Assembly: GCF_016908395.1 (NCBI RefSeq)
Contig: NZ_JAFBDU010000003.1
Coordinates: 310,001-374,000 of the forward strand
Reading direction: 5' to 3'
Origin: Metabacillus crassostreae
Lineage (GTDB): Bacteria > Bacillota > Bacilli > Bacillales > Bacillaceae
Length of the DNA stretch: 64,000 nucleotides
Numbering within the stretch: position 1 is the stretch's first letter; every line of letters starts with the position of its first letter. Made by a program: the position numbers and the translations under genes. The notes beneath the pieces were generated by a model, which made no database searches, was not told the DNA's origin, and was given only the letters and a program-made list of their open reading frames with translations. Below, one piece after another: positions 31,063 through 40,616 of the stretch.

Positions 31063-31437
31063 TCATATATGTCTTAATAAAAGAATTACTCCAATTATAA
31101 CCGATAAAATCGCATATACCAAAACAGCTCCTGCCGCAGCATCTTTTGCTGCTTTGGCAATCGGGTTATAATCCTCAGTAATTAAATCTACAACATGCTC
31201 AATTGCAGTGTTCATTAACTCTAAAGCAAGCATTCCACCTATTAAAAACAAAATGACTACCCAATCAAACATGGTAAACTTCAGGTAAAAACCAAGAATG
31301 ATCATCAGGCTTGAAATGTAAACATGTATCTGAAAATTTCGCTCAGATTTAAAAGTCTGGAAAATTCCGTTCCACGCAAAATTAAAACTTTTATAGAAAC
31401 GCTTCCATTCAGAGGTCTTGGGATCTTTTAAGTCCAT
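31063..31437 (-). CDS. dgkA: Diacylglycerol kinase family / undecaprenol kinase
   Basis: Small membrane kinase. In Gram-positive bacteria this DgkA family phosphorylates undecaprenol for cell-wall precursor recycling. Three hydrophobic segments are visible, and the catalytic signature [14 protein letters not shown] is intact. 124 aa. The ATG at 31437 lies inside the end of ybeY (29-base overlap), so it is probably translationally coupled; no strong SD stands directly before it. The order ybeY-dgkA-cdd-era is conserved. Confidence 0.94.
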   Translation of the reverse strand: MDLKDPKTSEWKRFYKSFNFAWNGIFQTFKSERNFQIHVYISSLMIILGFYLKFTMFDWVVILFLIGGMLALELMNTAIEHVVDLITEDYNPIAKAAKDAAAGAVLVYAILSVIIGVILLLRHI

Positions 31438-31891
31438 AACTATTTAAGATATCCTTTTGTTTAGTAAACATCTCTTTTTCATCTTGTTCATTCATATGAT
31501 CATAACCTAATAAGTGGAGAAAACCATGGCAAGCTAGAAAGCCTAGCTCTCTTATAAACGAATGACCATACTCTTCTGCTTGCTCTTTTGCGCGTTGGAT
31601 CGAAATGATGATGTCCCCTAACATTGGAGGTTGATCTAACCCGATGATTTCCAGCTCTCCTTCACCCATTTCTTCTAAGGCAAAGGAGATAACGTCAGTC
31701 GGTTGGTCTTTATCACGAAATTCACGGTTTACTTCTTGTATACGTTCATTTGTAACGAATGTGACTGATACCTCTGCATCTTGTTTTACATTTTCAGCTT
31801 CTGCTGCAAACTGCAGAAGATCCTCGACTGTTTTAACCTGTTCTTCTGTTAATTCACTTGTTTCATCTATACTATCGATGATTAGTCTCAT
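31409..31891 (-). CDS. ybeY: Endoribonuclease YbeY
   Basis: Single-strand-specific metallo-endoribonuclease involved in 16S rRNA maturation and ribosome quality control. The zinc site [11 protein letters not shown] (H-x3-H-x5-H) is intact near residue 123. A conserved [11 protein letters not shown] precedes it. 160 aa. The ATG at 31891 has AAGGTGA 7 nt upstream and begins one base after the pgpH stop region. It is called yqfG in B. subtilis, in the same operon position. Confidence 0.97.
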   Translation of the reverse strand: MRLIIDSIDETSELTEEQVKTVEDLLQFAAEAENVKQDAEVSVTFVTNERIQEVNREFRDKDQPTDVISFALEEMGEGELEIIGLDQPPMLGDIIISIQRAKEQAEEYGHSFIRELGFLACHGFLHLLGYDHMNEQDEKEMFTKQKDILNSYGLKRSQDL

Positions 31892-31893
31892 CT

Positions 31894-34038
31894 CTATTTC
31901 ACCTTCTGTTTTTTTGATAATTCCGGATACTCAATTCTAGAATGGAATATACCTTTAAGTGATTCACAAAATGACTTTGCAATGATATCTAATTCTTTTA
32001 ATGTTAAATCACACTCATCTAATTGATTATCTTGTAATCTGTCTGCGATGATAGATTTAACAAGCTTTTCTATTTTTTCTGGTGTTGGATTTGACATTGA
32101 ACGAACAGCCGCCTCTACACTATCAGCAATTGAAATAATAGCAATTTCCTTTGTTTGTGGCTTAGGTCCTGGATAACGAAATTCATCTTCATAAATTGAA
32201 TCGTTTGATTGTTTTGCTTGATGGTAGAAATATTTTAATAATGTAGTGCCATGATGTTGTTCAGCAATATCAACAAATTCCTTCGGCATTTTATGTTTTC
32301 TGAGCATCTCAACACCATCAGTAACATGCGAAATAATAATATTTTTACTTAATTGTGCTGAAAGCTTATTATGCGGATTTTCAATATTCATTTGATTTTC
32401 AATAAAATACTGAGGGCGTTTTGTTTTCCCGATATCATGATAATAAGCAGCTACTCTTGCAAGTAACCCATTTGCACCGATTGCTTCACATGCTGATTCT
32501 GATAAATTTGCTACCATTACACTATGATGATATGTACCAGGTGTCTCAGTTAAAATTTTACGCAGTAATGGATGATTCGGATTTGAAAGTTCAATTAACT
32601 TCATAGTAGATAAAATGCCAAAGCCAGTTTCAAAAAACGGCATAAATCCAATTGTTAGAACTGATGACACAAGACCAGAAACACAAGCCATTACAAAATA
32701 GGAGCTAATTTCAACATTTGAATATGATCCATTTCTGATCAGCATAATAGCTGTTAGAACAATAACATTTATTCCACCGACAAACAATCCAGCTTGTAAT
32801 ATTTTCGAACGAAGATTATGTTCACCTAAAAATAACACACCTGCGAGACATCCGAACAAGTAGTATACACCTATTGAAAAATTAAAACTACCTGTTATTC
32901 CCTCGTTAAAAATTACACTTCCACACACAGCAAAAATCATACTTGTTAAAATGGCTAATCGCTCATTTATTAATAATTTAATCAACATAACTCCCATAGC
33001 CACAGGAACTATATAACCGATATGTGTGTAATCAATTTTCTGAAATAAGCTTACAATTTTCATTAATAAAATTGTAATAGCAAATATTAAACAGTATAAA
33101 AGAAGAGAATTATTTCTCTTTGATATCGGACTATCTTTTTTCTCAAAATAATAAATAACCCCAGCCAAAATTAATAATATTAATAAAGCTAAGCCTAAAA
33201 ATGGTTTATATGATTGCTGATCATCAAGTAAACCGACTAACCCAAGCTTTCGGTGAATTTCTCGATTAATTAATTCATCTTCTTCAACCAAAATTTGCCC
33301 TTGCTTTATTTGTGCTACTTTGACTGCATCAACTGATTGCTGCCTTTTTTCTTCCGTAGCTTTTAAATCAAATACATAATTAGGAGTAATGGCAAATTTA
33401 CCTAAAACAGTTGCTGATTGTAATATCTCTGAGCGGAGAGGAGTATATTGCAATTCTTCATCTACTTGCTTTTTAGCTTCAGATAATTGAACAATTGGAA
33501 TTTCTTTACTCATAATATTATTAACAGCGGTTACAACTGCGTCTTTTGCCATATTTAAATCTGCATCACTAGCTTTTATAAGTGGTAAAAATGTTTCACC
33601 AGGTATTTTATCATTTATGGAAGATGTAAGTTTGCCTTGTAATTTCTTAACCTGTTCCTCTGGTGTTAACGTTGAATCCTCTTTTGTGTCTACCTCTTTC
33701 TTTACCTCGATAATGGTATCGAAAATAGAAGATATAAGATCTACCTGTTTATCTGTGATTTCTTTTTTTAACACATATTGATCTTCAACTGCATCATATG
33801 CTTCTTGCTGCTTTCTCTCCGTTTCTATTTTATCCTCAACAGTAGTTGGCGCATAAATAGTTTGTTCTGATACTGTAAAAAGCTCGATATCTATTGTCTC
33901 TGGTTTAACATTGCTGTATAGAGCTACAAAAAGGATAACAGCTAAAATACCATATAAAAAAATATGAAGAAACTTATGGTCATTAAGTTTCCAAAGCTTA
34001 TTCGTTTTTTGCTTATCCTTCTTTGGATTCTTCTTCAT
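31894..34038 (-). CDS. pgpH: Cyclic-di-AMP phosphodiesterase PgpH
   Basis: Membrane HD-domain phosphodiesterase that hydrolyses c-di-AMP (yqfF in B. subtilis). After a basic N-terminus and TM1 (about 30-45), a large extracytoplasmic 7TMR-HDED domain runs to about residue 280. A seven-span membrane region is next, then the cytoplasmic HD domain with [22 protein letters not shown] and EQHHGTTLL. About 714 aa. The ATG at 34038 is preferred over a GTG at 34047, which lies too close to GGGTGG. A candidate promoter is found about 70-95 bases upstream. Confidence 0.96.
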   Translation of the reverse strand: MKKNPKKDKQKTNKLWKLNDHKFLHIFLYGILAVILFVALYSNVKPETIDIELFTVSEQTIYAPTTVEDKIETERKQQEAYDAVEDQYVLKKEITDKQVDLISSIFDTIIEVKKEVDTKEDSTLTPEEQVKKLQGKLTSSINDKIPGETFLPLIKASDADLNMAKDAVVTAVNNIMSKEIPIVQLSEAKKQVDEELQYTPLRSEILQSATVLGKFAITPNYVFDLKATEEKRQQSVDAVKVAQIKQGQILVEEDELINREIHRKLGLVGLLDDQQSYKPFLGLALLILLILAGVIYYFEKKDSPISKRNNSLLLYCLIFAITILLMKIVSLFQKIDYTHIGYIVPVAMGVMLIKLLINERLAILTSMIFAVCGSVIFNEGITGSFNFSIGVYYLFGCLAGVLFLGEHNLRSKILQAGLFVGGINVIVLTAIMLIRNGSYSNVEISSYFVMACVSGLVSSVLTIGFMPFFETGFGILSTMKLIELSNPNHPLLRKILTETPGTYHHSVMVANLSESACEAIGANGLLARVAAYYHDIGKTKRPQYFIENQMNIENPHNKLSAQLSKNIIISHVTDGVEMLRKHKMPKEFVDIAEQHHGTTLLKYFYHQAKQSNDSIYEDEFRYPGPKPQTKEIAIISIADSVEAAVRSMSNPTPEKIEKLVKSIIADRLQDNQLDECDLTLKELDIIAKSFCESLKGIFHSRIEYPELSKKQKVK

Positions 34039-34104
34039 AGTAAGCACACCACCCTAAACATCTTCATATAATGATAAACAGTATCTATATACATACTATC
34101 TTTC

Positions 34105-34133
34105 ATTATTTCCTTTTATCGAAAAATGTTCAA
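34105..34133 (-). promoter_or_regulatory. Candidate sigma-A promoter of pgpH-ybeY-dgkA
   Basis: Minus strand -35 TTGAAC (34128-34133), 17-nt spacer, -10 AATAAT (34105-34110). It lies in the 315-base gap between phoH and pgpH, which otherwise holds the phoH terminator and AT-rich DNA without visible features. Confidence 0.5.
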
Positions 34134-34317
34134 CCTTTAAGACAAAATATGACAAAAAAAGTAGAAAAAAATGAGCTTTCCACCTAATATATAGTAGGTA
34201 AAAGCTATTATTTCGTATACAATCCTCTCTTATTGCATCCTTATTTTCATAAAAGTAAGAAAAACTATATTCTCCTTCTAATTTCTTTATGTACGTTTTA
34301 GTCCTAGAAACTCTAAG

Positions 34318-34354
34318 AAAAGAAAAGTGACCCGAATTCGGGTCTCCGGGTCAC
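34318..34354 (-). terminator. Rho-independent terminator of phoH
   Basis: Perfect stem GTGACCCG / CGGGTCAC (34327-34354), then TTTTCTTTT on the minus strand. The stem begins at the phoH stop codon itself. Confidence 0.92.
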
Positions 34355-35319
34355 TATCCTTCATTAGTATTTTCATAAGCCGAGATAATTTTGGCTACAA
34401 GTGGATGTCTTACAACGTCAGATTGTTCTAGTGTGATAAAGGATATTCCATTAACTTCATTAAGAATGCTTTTGGCTACTGATAAACCTGATTTAACTCC
34501 CTTTGGTAAATCAACTTGGGTAATATCACCGGTTATAACCATCTTTGAGCCAAACCCTAGACGTGTAAGAAACATTTTCATTTGTGCTGGTGTTGTATTT
34601 TGAGCCTCGTCCAAAATAACAAAAGCATCGTCTAATGTTCTTCCTCGCATATAAGCAAGTGGTGCAATTTCAATTGTTCCTCTTTCAATAAGCCTTTGTG
34701 TATGCTCCATTCCTAACACATCGTGTAGAGCATCATATAAAGGTCTTAAATAAGGATCAACTTTTTCCTTAAGATCTCCTGGTAAAAATCCAAGACTTTC
34801 CCCAGCTTCTACAGCAGGGCGTGTTAAGATTATTCGTTTAATTGATCCAAGCTTCATTGCATTAACAGCCATCACTACAGCTAAGTAGGTTTTTCCTGTT
34901 CCAGCAGGTCCAATTCCAAACACTAGATCCTTGCTTTGAATAGCAGAAACATAGTGGCGTTGTCCCAGTGTTTTAACTCGAATCGATTTCCCCTTAGCAG
35001 TTTTAGCTATTTCTTTGACGTATAACTGTTCGAGCTGATCTAAGCTTTGTTCTTTCGCCATGCTAATCGCATAAATTACATCTCGTTCACTTATGTTAAT
35101 TCCTTTTCGGATGATAACAAGTAGTGATTTTAGAAGATCGTCAACAAGCTTCACATGTTCTGAATCACCTGAAACAAATACTCCTTCACCTCTTGTTACA
35201 ATTGATACGCTTAATTCTTCTTCAATTCTTTTAAGATGTACATCATTATTCCCAAACAACGCAATAGCTTCATTTGGATTATCTACTGTTTGATTCATTG
35301 TCACTAATTCTTCTGGCAT
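34354..35319 (-). CDS. phoH: PhoH family ATPase (PhoH/YbeZ)
   Basis: P-loop ATPase of the PhoH/YbeZ family, predicted to work in RNA metabolism and often linked to YbeY. An N-terminal ~100-residue region is followed by Walker A GIGPAGTGKTYLAV, Walker B VILDEAQNTTP and a motif III-like MVITGDITQVDLP. 321 aa. The ATG at 35319 follows GGGAG at 8 nt. It lies only 3 bases after yqfD and ends in a terminator, so it is the last gene of a yqfD-phoH transcript. B. subtilis has the same yqfC-yqfD-phoH order. Confidence 0.95.
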   Translation of the reverse strand: MPEELVTMNQTVDNPNEAIALFGNNDVHLKRIEEELSVSIVTRGEGVFVSGDSEHVKLVDDLLKSLLVIIRKGINISERDVIYAISMAKEQSLDQLEQLYVKEIAKTAKGKSIRVKTLGQRHYVSAIQSKDLVFGIGPAGTGKTYLAVVMAVNAMKLGSIKRIILTRPAVEAGESLGFLPGDLKEKVDPYLRPLYDALHDVLGMEHTQRLIERGTIEIAPLAYMRGRTLDDAFVILDEAQNTTPAQMKMFLTRLGFGSKMVITGDITQVDLPKGVKSGLSVAKSILNEVNGISFITLEQSDVVRHPLVAKIISAYENTNEG

Positions 35320-35322
35320 TCT

Positions 35323-36510
35323 TTAGTCTCCCTGAACAATTGGTGTAGTTTTTACAATGTTCTCCAACACTTGGTAAAGAACGGTTAATTTAACTTTACC
35401 ATTCTCCTTCGTCTCGTGCAAAACTTTTTCTCCAATTACCTTTTCATCTTCTACCAAATTTTCCTCAATATCCTTACGACCTCGATCAAGAGCTGCTTTT
35501 TTTGCTTGCTTTGGTGTATATTTTCTTTCGACCTCTTCTTTTTCAAGATATGTTTCTTTCACAAAACCCAATGGTAAAGAAAATCCTAGAAACTTCAGAT
35601 CGTAAATATCATCCTCTAGCTCGTAGGAAGTAAATCCTGATTTACCAAATCCCCAAATCGGGAGCTTAAATGAACCGAATTTAAGGTAAAACTTATCTTT
35701 AGCATTCCCAGTTAACACTTGAAAAGTCGTGTTTAATGGAATTGATATTGTTGATTTATACCAGGTTTCACCGAATATCTCTGCTTTGGCGGCAACTTCC
35801 TTTTGATCATCCTCTTTTCCAATTAAACCCGAAACTAAGATTTGCCCTTTATCAACATGTTCATTTAAGGTTGTCATTGGTTGGCCTTGTTCTACAAACA
35901 TTTTTTTAATAACTGCTTCTTTTTTTGCAACAATATGTCGTGGACTAACAAGTTTTTCTTCTTCCGGTTGATTTTTTTCTACAACCTTCAAATGATAGGT
36001 TGTACCTGTTAGTTCTACACCAACCCAAGTGATTTGTTGAATATTATCTGTTAAGGTTTTCTGAATATCATCTGGATTTTCTACAAAAAATTGAAACTTT
36101 CCTGATGTAACCCCAATTCGAGAAAGCTCCTTCTTTATTAAATGCTCAGTTTCAGGCGAAGCACCATCCACTTCAATTCCCCAAATCATATTTGATAAAA
36201 TAAATATTAATAGAAAAAAAGCAAGAAAGCCCATAACAAACCCGTTATTGCGCCAAGAGCGCTTCATTAAAAAAGGGAATCCTAATCTTTTTTCAAATCT
36301 ACACTTACACTCATTTCGTCTTACTACATCTCTTAAGGCATGTACATCTTGAAGTCGAATAAAAAAACTTAAACCATCGACTTCACTTCTATGCACATTC
36401 CAAACAGCTATATTAGACCGTATACAATCATTTAGAAACCTTTCAGTACCTCTTCCCTTGATACTTACTTTTAATATGCCAAATAAGTAACTCGTCCATT
36501 GATTTTTCAT
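35323..36510 (-). CDS. yqfD: Sporulation protein YqfD
   Basis: Membrane-associated sporulation protein, mother-cell expressed in B. subtilis. About 90 cytoplasmic residues are followed by one membrane span (about 93-113) and a large extracytoplasmic region with a POTRA-like start (IWGIEVDGASPETEHLIKKEL). 395 aa from the ATG at 36510 (MKNQWTSYLFG); an ATG at 36513 is adjacent, and GGGGGA lies 4 to 7 nt before them. In B. subtilis it closely follows yqfC. Here a 270-base gap with a hairpin and a repeat intervenes. phoH follows immediately. Confidence 0.93.
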   Translation of the reverse strand: MKNQWTSYLFGILKVSIKGRGTERFLNDCIRSNIAVWNVHRSEVDGLSFFIRLQDVHALRDVVRRNECKCRFEKRLGFPFLMKRSWRNNGFVMGFLAFFLLIFILSNMIWGIEVDGASPETEHLIKKELSRIGVTSGKFQFFVENPDDIQKTLTDNIQQITWVGVELTGTTYHLKVVEKNQPEEEKLVSPRHIVAKKEAVIKKMFVEQGQPMTTLNEHVDKGQILVSGLIGKEDDQKEVAAKAEIFGETWYKSTISIPLNTTFQVLTGNAKDKFYLKFGSFKLPIWGFGKSGFTSYELEDDIYDLKFLGFSLPLGFVKETYLEKEEVERKYTPKQAKKAALDRGRKDIEENLVEDEKVIGEKVLHETKENGKVKLTVLYQVLENIVKTTPIVQGD

Positions 36511-36529
36511 CATTCATCCCCCTATTAAA

Positions 36530-36598
36530 AAACGACTGGTAGTAATGGAATGTGTGTCTGCTGTGAAAATTACAGCAGACAATTTTATTCCTACCAAA
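36530..36598 (-). terminator. Hairpin between yqfC and yqfD, terminator-like
   Basis: Inner stem GTCTGCTGT / ACAGCAGAC (9 bp) and outer TGGTAG / CTACCA, followed on the minus strand by GTCGTTTTTT and then the yqfD SD. It would end a yqfC transcript or attenuate yqfD. Confidence 0.6.
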
Positions 36599-36654
36599 GG
36601 CTACTTTCGCAAAAAAATTGTTTTTTATCACTCATTGTCTTTTACGTATTAGCC
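36599..36654 (+). repeat. Short GGCTA...TAGCC repeat element
   Basis: 56-bp element bounded by AAAGGCTA / TAGCCTTT (8-bp perfect inverted ends including one outer flank). Its start GGCTACTTTCGCAAA resembles the copy at 18369-18417. It lies inside the widened yqfC-yqfD gap. Confidence 0.5.
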
Positions 36655-36780
36655 TTTTGTTTTAAGCAATTTACCTGATTAAGCTTTATATAACTCCTAA
36701 TTCCTTTGATAAAATCATTTCGAATTCTTCGTTAAAACAACAATTTTTGAGAAAAGAGCCTAGAAAATTTTTGGAGCACC

Positions 36781-37068
36781 TTACGTAGCATCCAGATAGA
36801 GAACTTGATCTATCTTTCCTTCTAGTAGAATTTCTTCCGGTAGAATCGTCTTTATGACAAAGGCTTCACCTTTAATTAAAAGCTGACCTTGTTTTAACAG
36901 AAGACGTAGTTCAGTATCAGTAAACGTAAGAAGTCCTCGATGATTTTCTATGTAAATATGAAGCTGTCCAACCATCGTTATTCTAGGAAGATCCATCATG
37001 ACATCGGGCGGTAGTTCGATTGTGTTGGTAATCCATCTTGTTAGCTGCTGGCGCCATTTTTTTGCCAT
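36781..37068 (-). CDS. yqfC: Sporulation protein YqfC
   Basis: 95-aa sporulation protein of the YabP/YqfC family, made in the mother cell under sigma-E in B. subtilis. The basic N-terminus (MAKKWRQQLTRW) and the conserved ELPPDVMMDLPRITMVG and HRGLLTF segments identify the family; there is no membrane span. The ATG at 37068 has GGGGG about 9 nt upstream. That SD lies in the 3' arm of an imperfect hairpin ending in a T7 tract directly before the ATG, and a sigma-E-like -10 is in the loop (see the separate entry). Confidence 0.92.
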   Translation of the reverse strand: MAKKWRQQLTRWITNTIELPPDVMMDLPRITMVGQLHIYIENHRGLLTFTDTELRLLLKQGQLLIKGEAFVIKTILPEEILLEGKIDQVLYLDAT

Positions 37069-37117
37069 AAAAAAAGACCCCCTTTCATCTCATATGTATG
37101 AGAGAAAAGTGAGTCTT
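37069..37117 (-). promoter_or_regulatory. Hairpin masking the yqfC SD with a sigma-E-like -10 in its loop
   Basis: Minus strand: AAGAC...TCTCAT-ACAT-ATGAGA...GTCTT. This is an imperfect stem of about 16 pairs whose 3' arm contains the GGGGG SD, followed by T7 and the ATG. The sequence CATACATA (37093-37100), resembling the sigma-E -10, spans the loop; a partial -35 TTATAAG lies 14 nt upstream. RNA from upstream would be terminated or have its SD masked, while RNA starting near 37085 would not. Confidence 0.5.
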
Positions 37118-37138
37118 ATAACATCATTATTTGAGAAG

Positions 37139-37681
37139 TTAAAAATGTCTTCTATTTCGTGTGTAATGAGGATTTTTTGCTCTTGATGGACCGAGTACTT
37201 CACTCCAAATAACACCTTGTACTGCTTTTTGCTGATCGATTAAAAGTGTGTTCCTTTTTAGATTACCCTTTGTCTTGGGCGTAGTCTCTTTTACTACACT
37301 ACGAACCCTTTTTGGTTCTTCCTTAATGATATCAACATGCTCGACCTTATCAAATGATTCTACTTTCATTTTCTCATAAGCCTCTTGAACAGTTTGAAGA
37401 GAAGGCTTTTGTTCCCTTTTCCTTGTTTCAACTGTTGTCATTACAGGCTTTGGATTTGATCTTGTAGATGGTCTTGGATTTGGCCTTGGGGTTGGATTTC
37501 GCCTTGGACTTGGGCGTGTATGATCATTTTGTCTTGGTTCAATATGTGTTGGACGTTCTTCTGTTGGACTTTCAGGCTTCTTCTTACTTGCATCCTCTTT
37601 TCCAGAGGTAAAGATTCTCGAAAATAACCAAGCAAGGAATGCCCATACTATTGGATTTCCAAATATATCTGATATATCCAT
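37139..37681 (-). CDS. yqfB: YqfB-like membrane-anchored disordered protein
   Basis: 180-aa protein of unknown function, identified by position after floA. An N-terminal membrane segment (about residues 8-25, PIVWAFLAWLFSRIF) is followed by a long hydrophilic, probably disordered tail. That tail has a Pro/Arg/Asn-rich stretch at about 45-85 with repeated RPNP/RSNP units. A conserved-looking C-terminus (AVQGVIWSEVLGPSRAKNPH) follows. In B. subtilis yqfB ends the sigma-W operon yqeZ-floA-yqfB. The SD AAGGAGGGAG precedes the ATG at 37681, but a terminator-like hairpin separates it from floA. Confidence 0.75.
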   Translation of the reverse strand: MDISDIFGNPIVWAFLAWLFSRIFTSGKEDASKKKPESPTEERPTHIEPRQNDHTRPSPRRNPTPRPNPRPSTRSNPKPVMTTVETRKREQKPSLQTVQEAYEKMKVESFDKVEHVDIIKEEPKRVRSVVKETTPKTKGNLKRNTLLIDQQKAVQGVIWSEVLGPSRAKNPHYTRNRRHF

Positions 37682-37703
37682 TTATTTCTCCCTCCTTATA
37701 ATG

Positions 37704-37740
37704 AGGAAAAGATGGGTTTGATAAATTGTCATCAAACCCA
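37704..37740 (-). terminator. Terminator-like hairpin between floA and yqfB
   Basis: Ten-bp perfect stem TGGGTTTGAT / ATCAAACCCA with an 8-nt loop, followed on the minus strand by TCTTTTCC. It could partly end the yqeZ-floA message before yqfB. Confidence 0.7.
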
Positions 37741-37763
37741 CTTACTTGTCAATAGCTTAATGA

Positions 37764-38756
37764 TTAATATTCCTCGTGATCATTACTATCTTGATTTGTT
37801 TTACCAATAGAATCTCTCATATCAGTGTCTGCTGAGATATTCTTTATGTTCATATAATCCATTACACCAATGTTTCCAGAACGAAGCGCTTCAGCCATTG
37901 CAAGAGGTACTTTCGCTTCTGCTTCAACAACCTTTGCTTTCATTTCTTGAACACGTGCAAGCATTTCTTGTTCTTGTGCAACAGCCATTGCTCTTCTTTC
38001 TTCCGCTTTCGCTTGAGCAATTTTCTTATCTGCTTCAGCTTGCTCTGTTTGTAGTTCTGCTCCAATGTTTTTACCGATATCAACATCCGCAATATCTATC
38101 GACAGAATTTCAAATGCTGTACCAGAATCAAGTCCTTTTCCTAAAACAGTTTGAGAAATTAAATCAGGATTTTCTAATACCTTTTTATGATTATCAGATG
38201 AACCAATTGTACTTACAATACCCTCACCAACACGCGCGATGATTGTATCTTCACCAGCACCACCAACTAGGCGTTCAATGTTTGCTCTAACTGTGATTCT
38301 AGCTTTTGCTTTTACTTCGATCCCGTCCATAGCTACACCGGCAATAAATGGTGTTTCAATGACTTTAGGATTTACACTCATTTGTACAGCTTCTAATACA
38401 TCACGACCTGCTAGATCAATAGCAGCACAGCGTTCAAATGTTAATTCAATATTTGCTCTCTCAGCAGCAATAAGTGCATTAACTACTCTGTCAACATTAC
38501 CACCTGCTAGATAGTGACTTTCCAGTTGGTTAGTTGTTACATCTAACCCTGCTTTATGAGCCTTGATTAACGGATTAACTACTCGACTCGGAATAACTCT
38601 TCTTAATCTCATTCCAATTAATGTGAAGATACTTACCTTTACTCCTGCTGCTAGTGCAGAGATCCAGAGAGCAATTGGTACAAACGTAAAGAAAACACCT
38701 AAAAAGATTAAACCTAATATAACAAGTCCTAATACTAAAATTGCTGAAGCATCCAT
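37764..38756 (-). CDS. floA: Flotillin-like protein FloA
   Basis: SPFH-domain protein that scaffolds membrane microdomains. An N-terminal hydrophobic hairpin (about residues 5-48) is followed by the SPFH/band-7 domain and an Ala/Glu-rich coiled coil ([20 protein letters not shown]). 330 aa. The ATG at 38756 ([10 protein letters not shown]) is preceded by AGGAGG; an upstream in-frame codon at 38792 would put the SD inside the gene. It lies 74 bases after yqeZ in the sigma-W operon; a 9-bp hairpin ATGTAAGAA / TTCTTACAT without T-run sits in that gap. YqeZ (NfeD) is its usual partner. Confidence 0.96.
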   Translation of the reverse strand: MDASAILVLGLVILGLIFLGVFFTFVPIALWISALAAGVKVSIFTLIGMRLRRVIPSRVVNPLIKAHKAGLDVTTNQLESHYLAGGNVDRVVNALIAAERANIELTFERCAAIDLAGRDVLEAVQMSVNPKVIETPFIAGVAMDGIEVKAKARITVRANIERLVGGAGEDTIIARVGEGIVSTIGSSDNHKKVLENPDLISQTVLGKGLDSGTAFEILSIDIADVDIGKNIGAELQTEQAEADKKIAQAKAEERRAMAVAQEQEMLARVQEMKAKVVEAEAKVPLAMAEALRSGNIGVMDYMNIKNISADTDMRDSIGKTNQDSNDHEEY

Positions 38757-38830
38757 TGTTTTCCTCCTAATAAGAAATGATAAGCCTGACATGTAAGAAA
38801 ATTAACTTCTTACATAAGTTTGACAAACCT

Positions 38831-40147
38831 CTATAATTCTCTCACAACAATACGTGAGCCTTCAACCTTCACTACCTTTACTTTTTGTCCTTTATTAATA
38901 TAACTACCTTCAGTTACAACATCCAAGCGTTCATCACCTATTATTGCAGTACCTGCTGGTCTTAGTGTAGTCAATGCAACACCTTCGAGATTTATTAATT
39001 CATTTCTCGTTTTACTTGAAACATAGCCACTTTCAGTATTTGTTGAGTCACGCAAAATTAATCGTTTAAAAATATTCATACGTTTTCCAAACACCTTTAC
39101 TAATAAAATAGAAACAAGAACGGACACAGCAAAAGCAATCAATAGTGAGATCGTCATTTGTATGAAATTACCTGATGCAATATAAAGACTTCCGATCACG
39201 CTTGCAAAGCCCAATATACCCATTATACCACCAGGTACAAATAATTCAGCTATTATTAAGATGATCCCTAAAATAAATAGGAGTAAAGACTCTAGTCCCG
39301 CAAGTCCTGCCACTAAATGTCCATAGAAAAATAGTAATAAAGATGCTAAACCCATAAAACCTGGAATTCCGAAACCAGGTGAATAAAGCTCGACAACAAG
39401 CCCAATACTTCCAATCGAAAGTAAAATTGGAACAACAACTGGATTTGTAATAAATCTTGCTACTTTCTCAGCAAAACTTTCCTCTGCCTCTAATATTGTT
39501 GCATTGGATAAATTCAGCTGATTTAATAAATCTTTTCTGTTCTCTGCAACTCCTTCAGCATATCCAACCTGTACTGCTTGCTTCGTTTCTAAGGTTAATA
39601 AATCACCTTTGCCAGCTCCAAACTCAGGAACATCAACATCTTTATCAACCATTGCTAATGCATATTTAGGATCACGACCATTTCGTTCTGCTGATTCTCT
39701 CATTTCAGATAACCATAATGATTGCGCTTTATCATCAGCAGCGTTACCATCACCAGTAATGACAGCTGCAGATCCCATTTGACTACCTGGAACCATATAA
39801 ATTTGATCTGCATTTAATGCAATATATGCTCCTGCAGAAATTGCTCTTCTGTTTATAAAAGCCGTTATTGGGATATCACTTGCTCTTAAGGTATCCGCAA
39901 TCTCCATTGCACCATCTACTGCACCGCCTAGTGTATCAATCTCAAGGATGATATGGTCAACACCCTGTTCTTTGGCATCAGTAATATTTCGTTCAATATA
40001 TTGCGAAAGTCCCTTTTCAACTGTGTCTTCTAAAGGAATAATATACACTTTTTGATCTGAGTCAGCTTTTAATTCATTATTAAAACCAGTAAAAACACTT
40101 AAAACCAGACCCATAATTATCATGAGCAGGAAAAAATACTTTCTCAT
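38831..40147 (-). CDS. yqeZ: NfeD-family membrane protease-like protein YqeZ
   Basis: Membrane-bound NfeD1b protein, companion of flotillins. A signal peptide (about 1-25) is followed by a ClpP-like serine protease domain with the nucleophile region RRAISAGAYIALNA. Next come four or five membrane spans (about 230-350) and a C-terminal NfeD OB-fold (about 375-438, ending VVKVEGSRIVVREL). 438 aa. The SD AAGGAGG precedes the ATG at 40147. The gene starts the yqeZ-floA-yqfB operon, and a sigma-W promoter is visible upstream, consistent with its cell-envelope stress role in B. subtilis. Confidence 0.95.
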   Translation of the reverse strand: MRKYFFLLMIIMGLVLSVFTGFNNELKADSDQKVYIIPLEDTVEKGLSQYIERNITDAKEQGVDHIILEIDTLGGAVDGAMEIADTLRASDIPITAFINRRAISAGAYIALNADQIYMVPGSQMGSAAVITGDGNAADDKAQSLWLSEMRESAERNGRDPKYALAMVDKDVDVPEFGAGKGDLLTLETKQAVQVGYAEGVAENRKDLLNQLNLSNATILEAEESFAEKVARFITNPVVVPILLSIGSIGLVVELYSPGFGIPGFMGLASLLLFFYGHLVAGLAGLESLLLFILGIILIIAELFVPGGIMGILGFASVIGSLYIASGNFIQMTISLLIAFAVSVLVSILLVKVFGKRMNIFKRLILRDSTNTESGYVSSKTRNELINLEGVALTTLRPAGTAIIGDERLDVVTEGSYINKGQKVKVVKVEGSRIVVREL

Positions 40148-40180
40148 CGTTTACCTCCTTCCTAATCTGCATAATCTTAA

Positions 40181-40207
40181 TACGTATATGATACCTAATT
40201 AGTTTCA
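40181..40207 (-). promoter_or_regulatory. Sigma-W promoter of yqeZ-floA-yqfB
   Basis: Minus strand -35 TGAAAC (40202-40207), 17-nt spacer, -10 CGTA (40181-40184), 34 bases before the yqeZ ATG. TGAAAC...CGTA is the diagnostic ECF sigma-W form, and this operon is in the sigma-W regulon of B. subtilis. Confidence 0.85.
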
Positions 40208-40616
40208 TACTTTTATTATTAATTTTATTTACAAGAGCTATTCTCATATACTTTAGGATTTAGAATTCTAAAGGATACAGCACATATTAAATATAGCGGT
40301 AAAATCTATTCTTCAGGAAAACGAACCTTTTAAAAATAATGTGCATTAACATTGTTATTGATTTTTGTTAAAAACATTTAACTAAGTGCGGTAATTCAAA
40401 ATTAAGCTATAACGTATCCTAAGAAAAGAGCTCTAAAAATAACCTTCCTAGTATTTACTTTGTTATTGAATTCAAGTCTTACTATGTAAGAAAAGATCAA
40501 GCTCCCTTGTTGACTTATCGTAGGAGGTGATCTGAAGTTTACTAGACAATAAGCATTGAATTTTCCTAAAAAAGCTTAACCAATTAATAAAAGTTTTTTT
40601 ATTCTTAAATGTCATA
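40208..40616. other. Long gene-free region between yqeY and yqeZ
   Basis: About 400 AT-rich bases without a supported gene. On the plus strand a near-perfect SD, AGGAGGTGATC (about 40522-40532), is followed by an immediate stop and no usable start codon, so it may be the remnant of a lost small gene. Nothing else stands out. Confidence 0.4.

Noticed and set aside
36443-36631. 62-codon minus-strand frame overlapping the start of yqfD
   Set aside because: It runs out of frame into yqfD, covers the hairpin region and has no SD or recognisable sequence.
39457-39669. Plus-strand frame inside yqeZ (and many similar antisense frames inside other genes)
   Set aside because: Shadow of codon usage in a conserved gene; no SD or family similarity.
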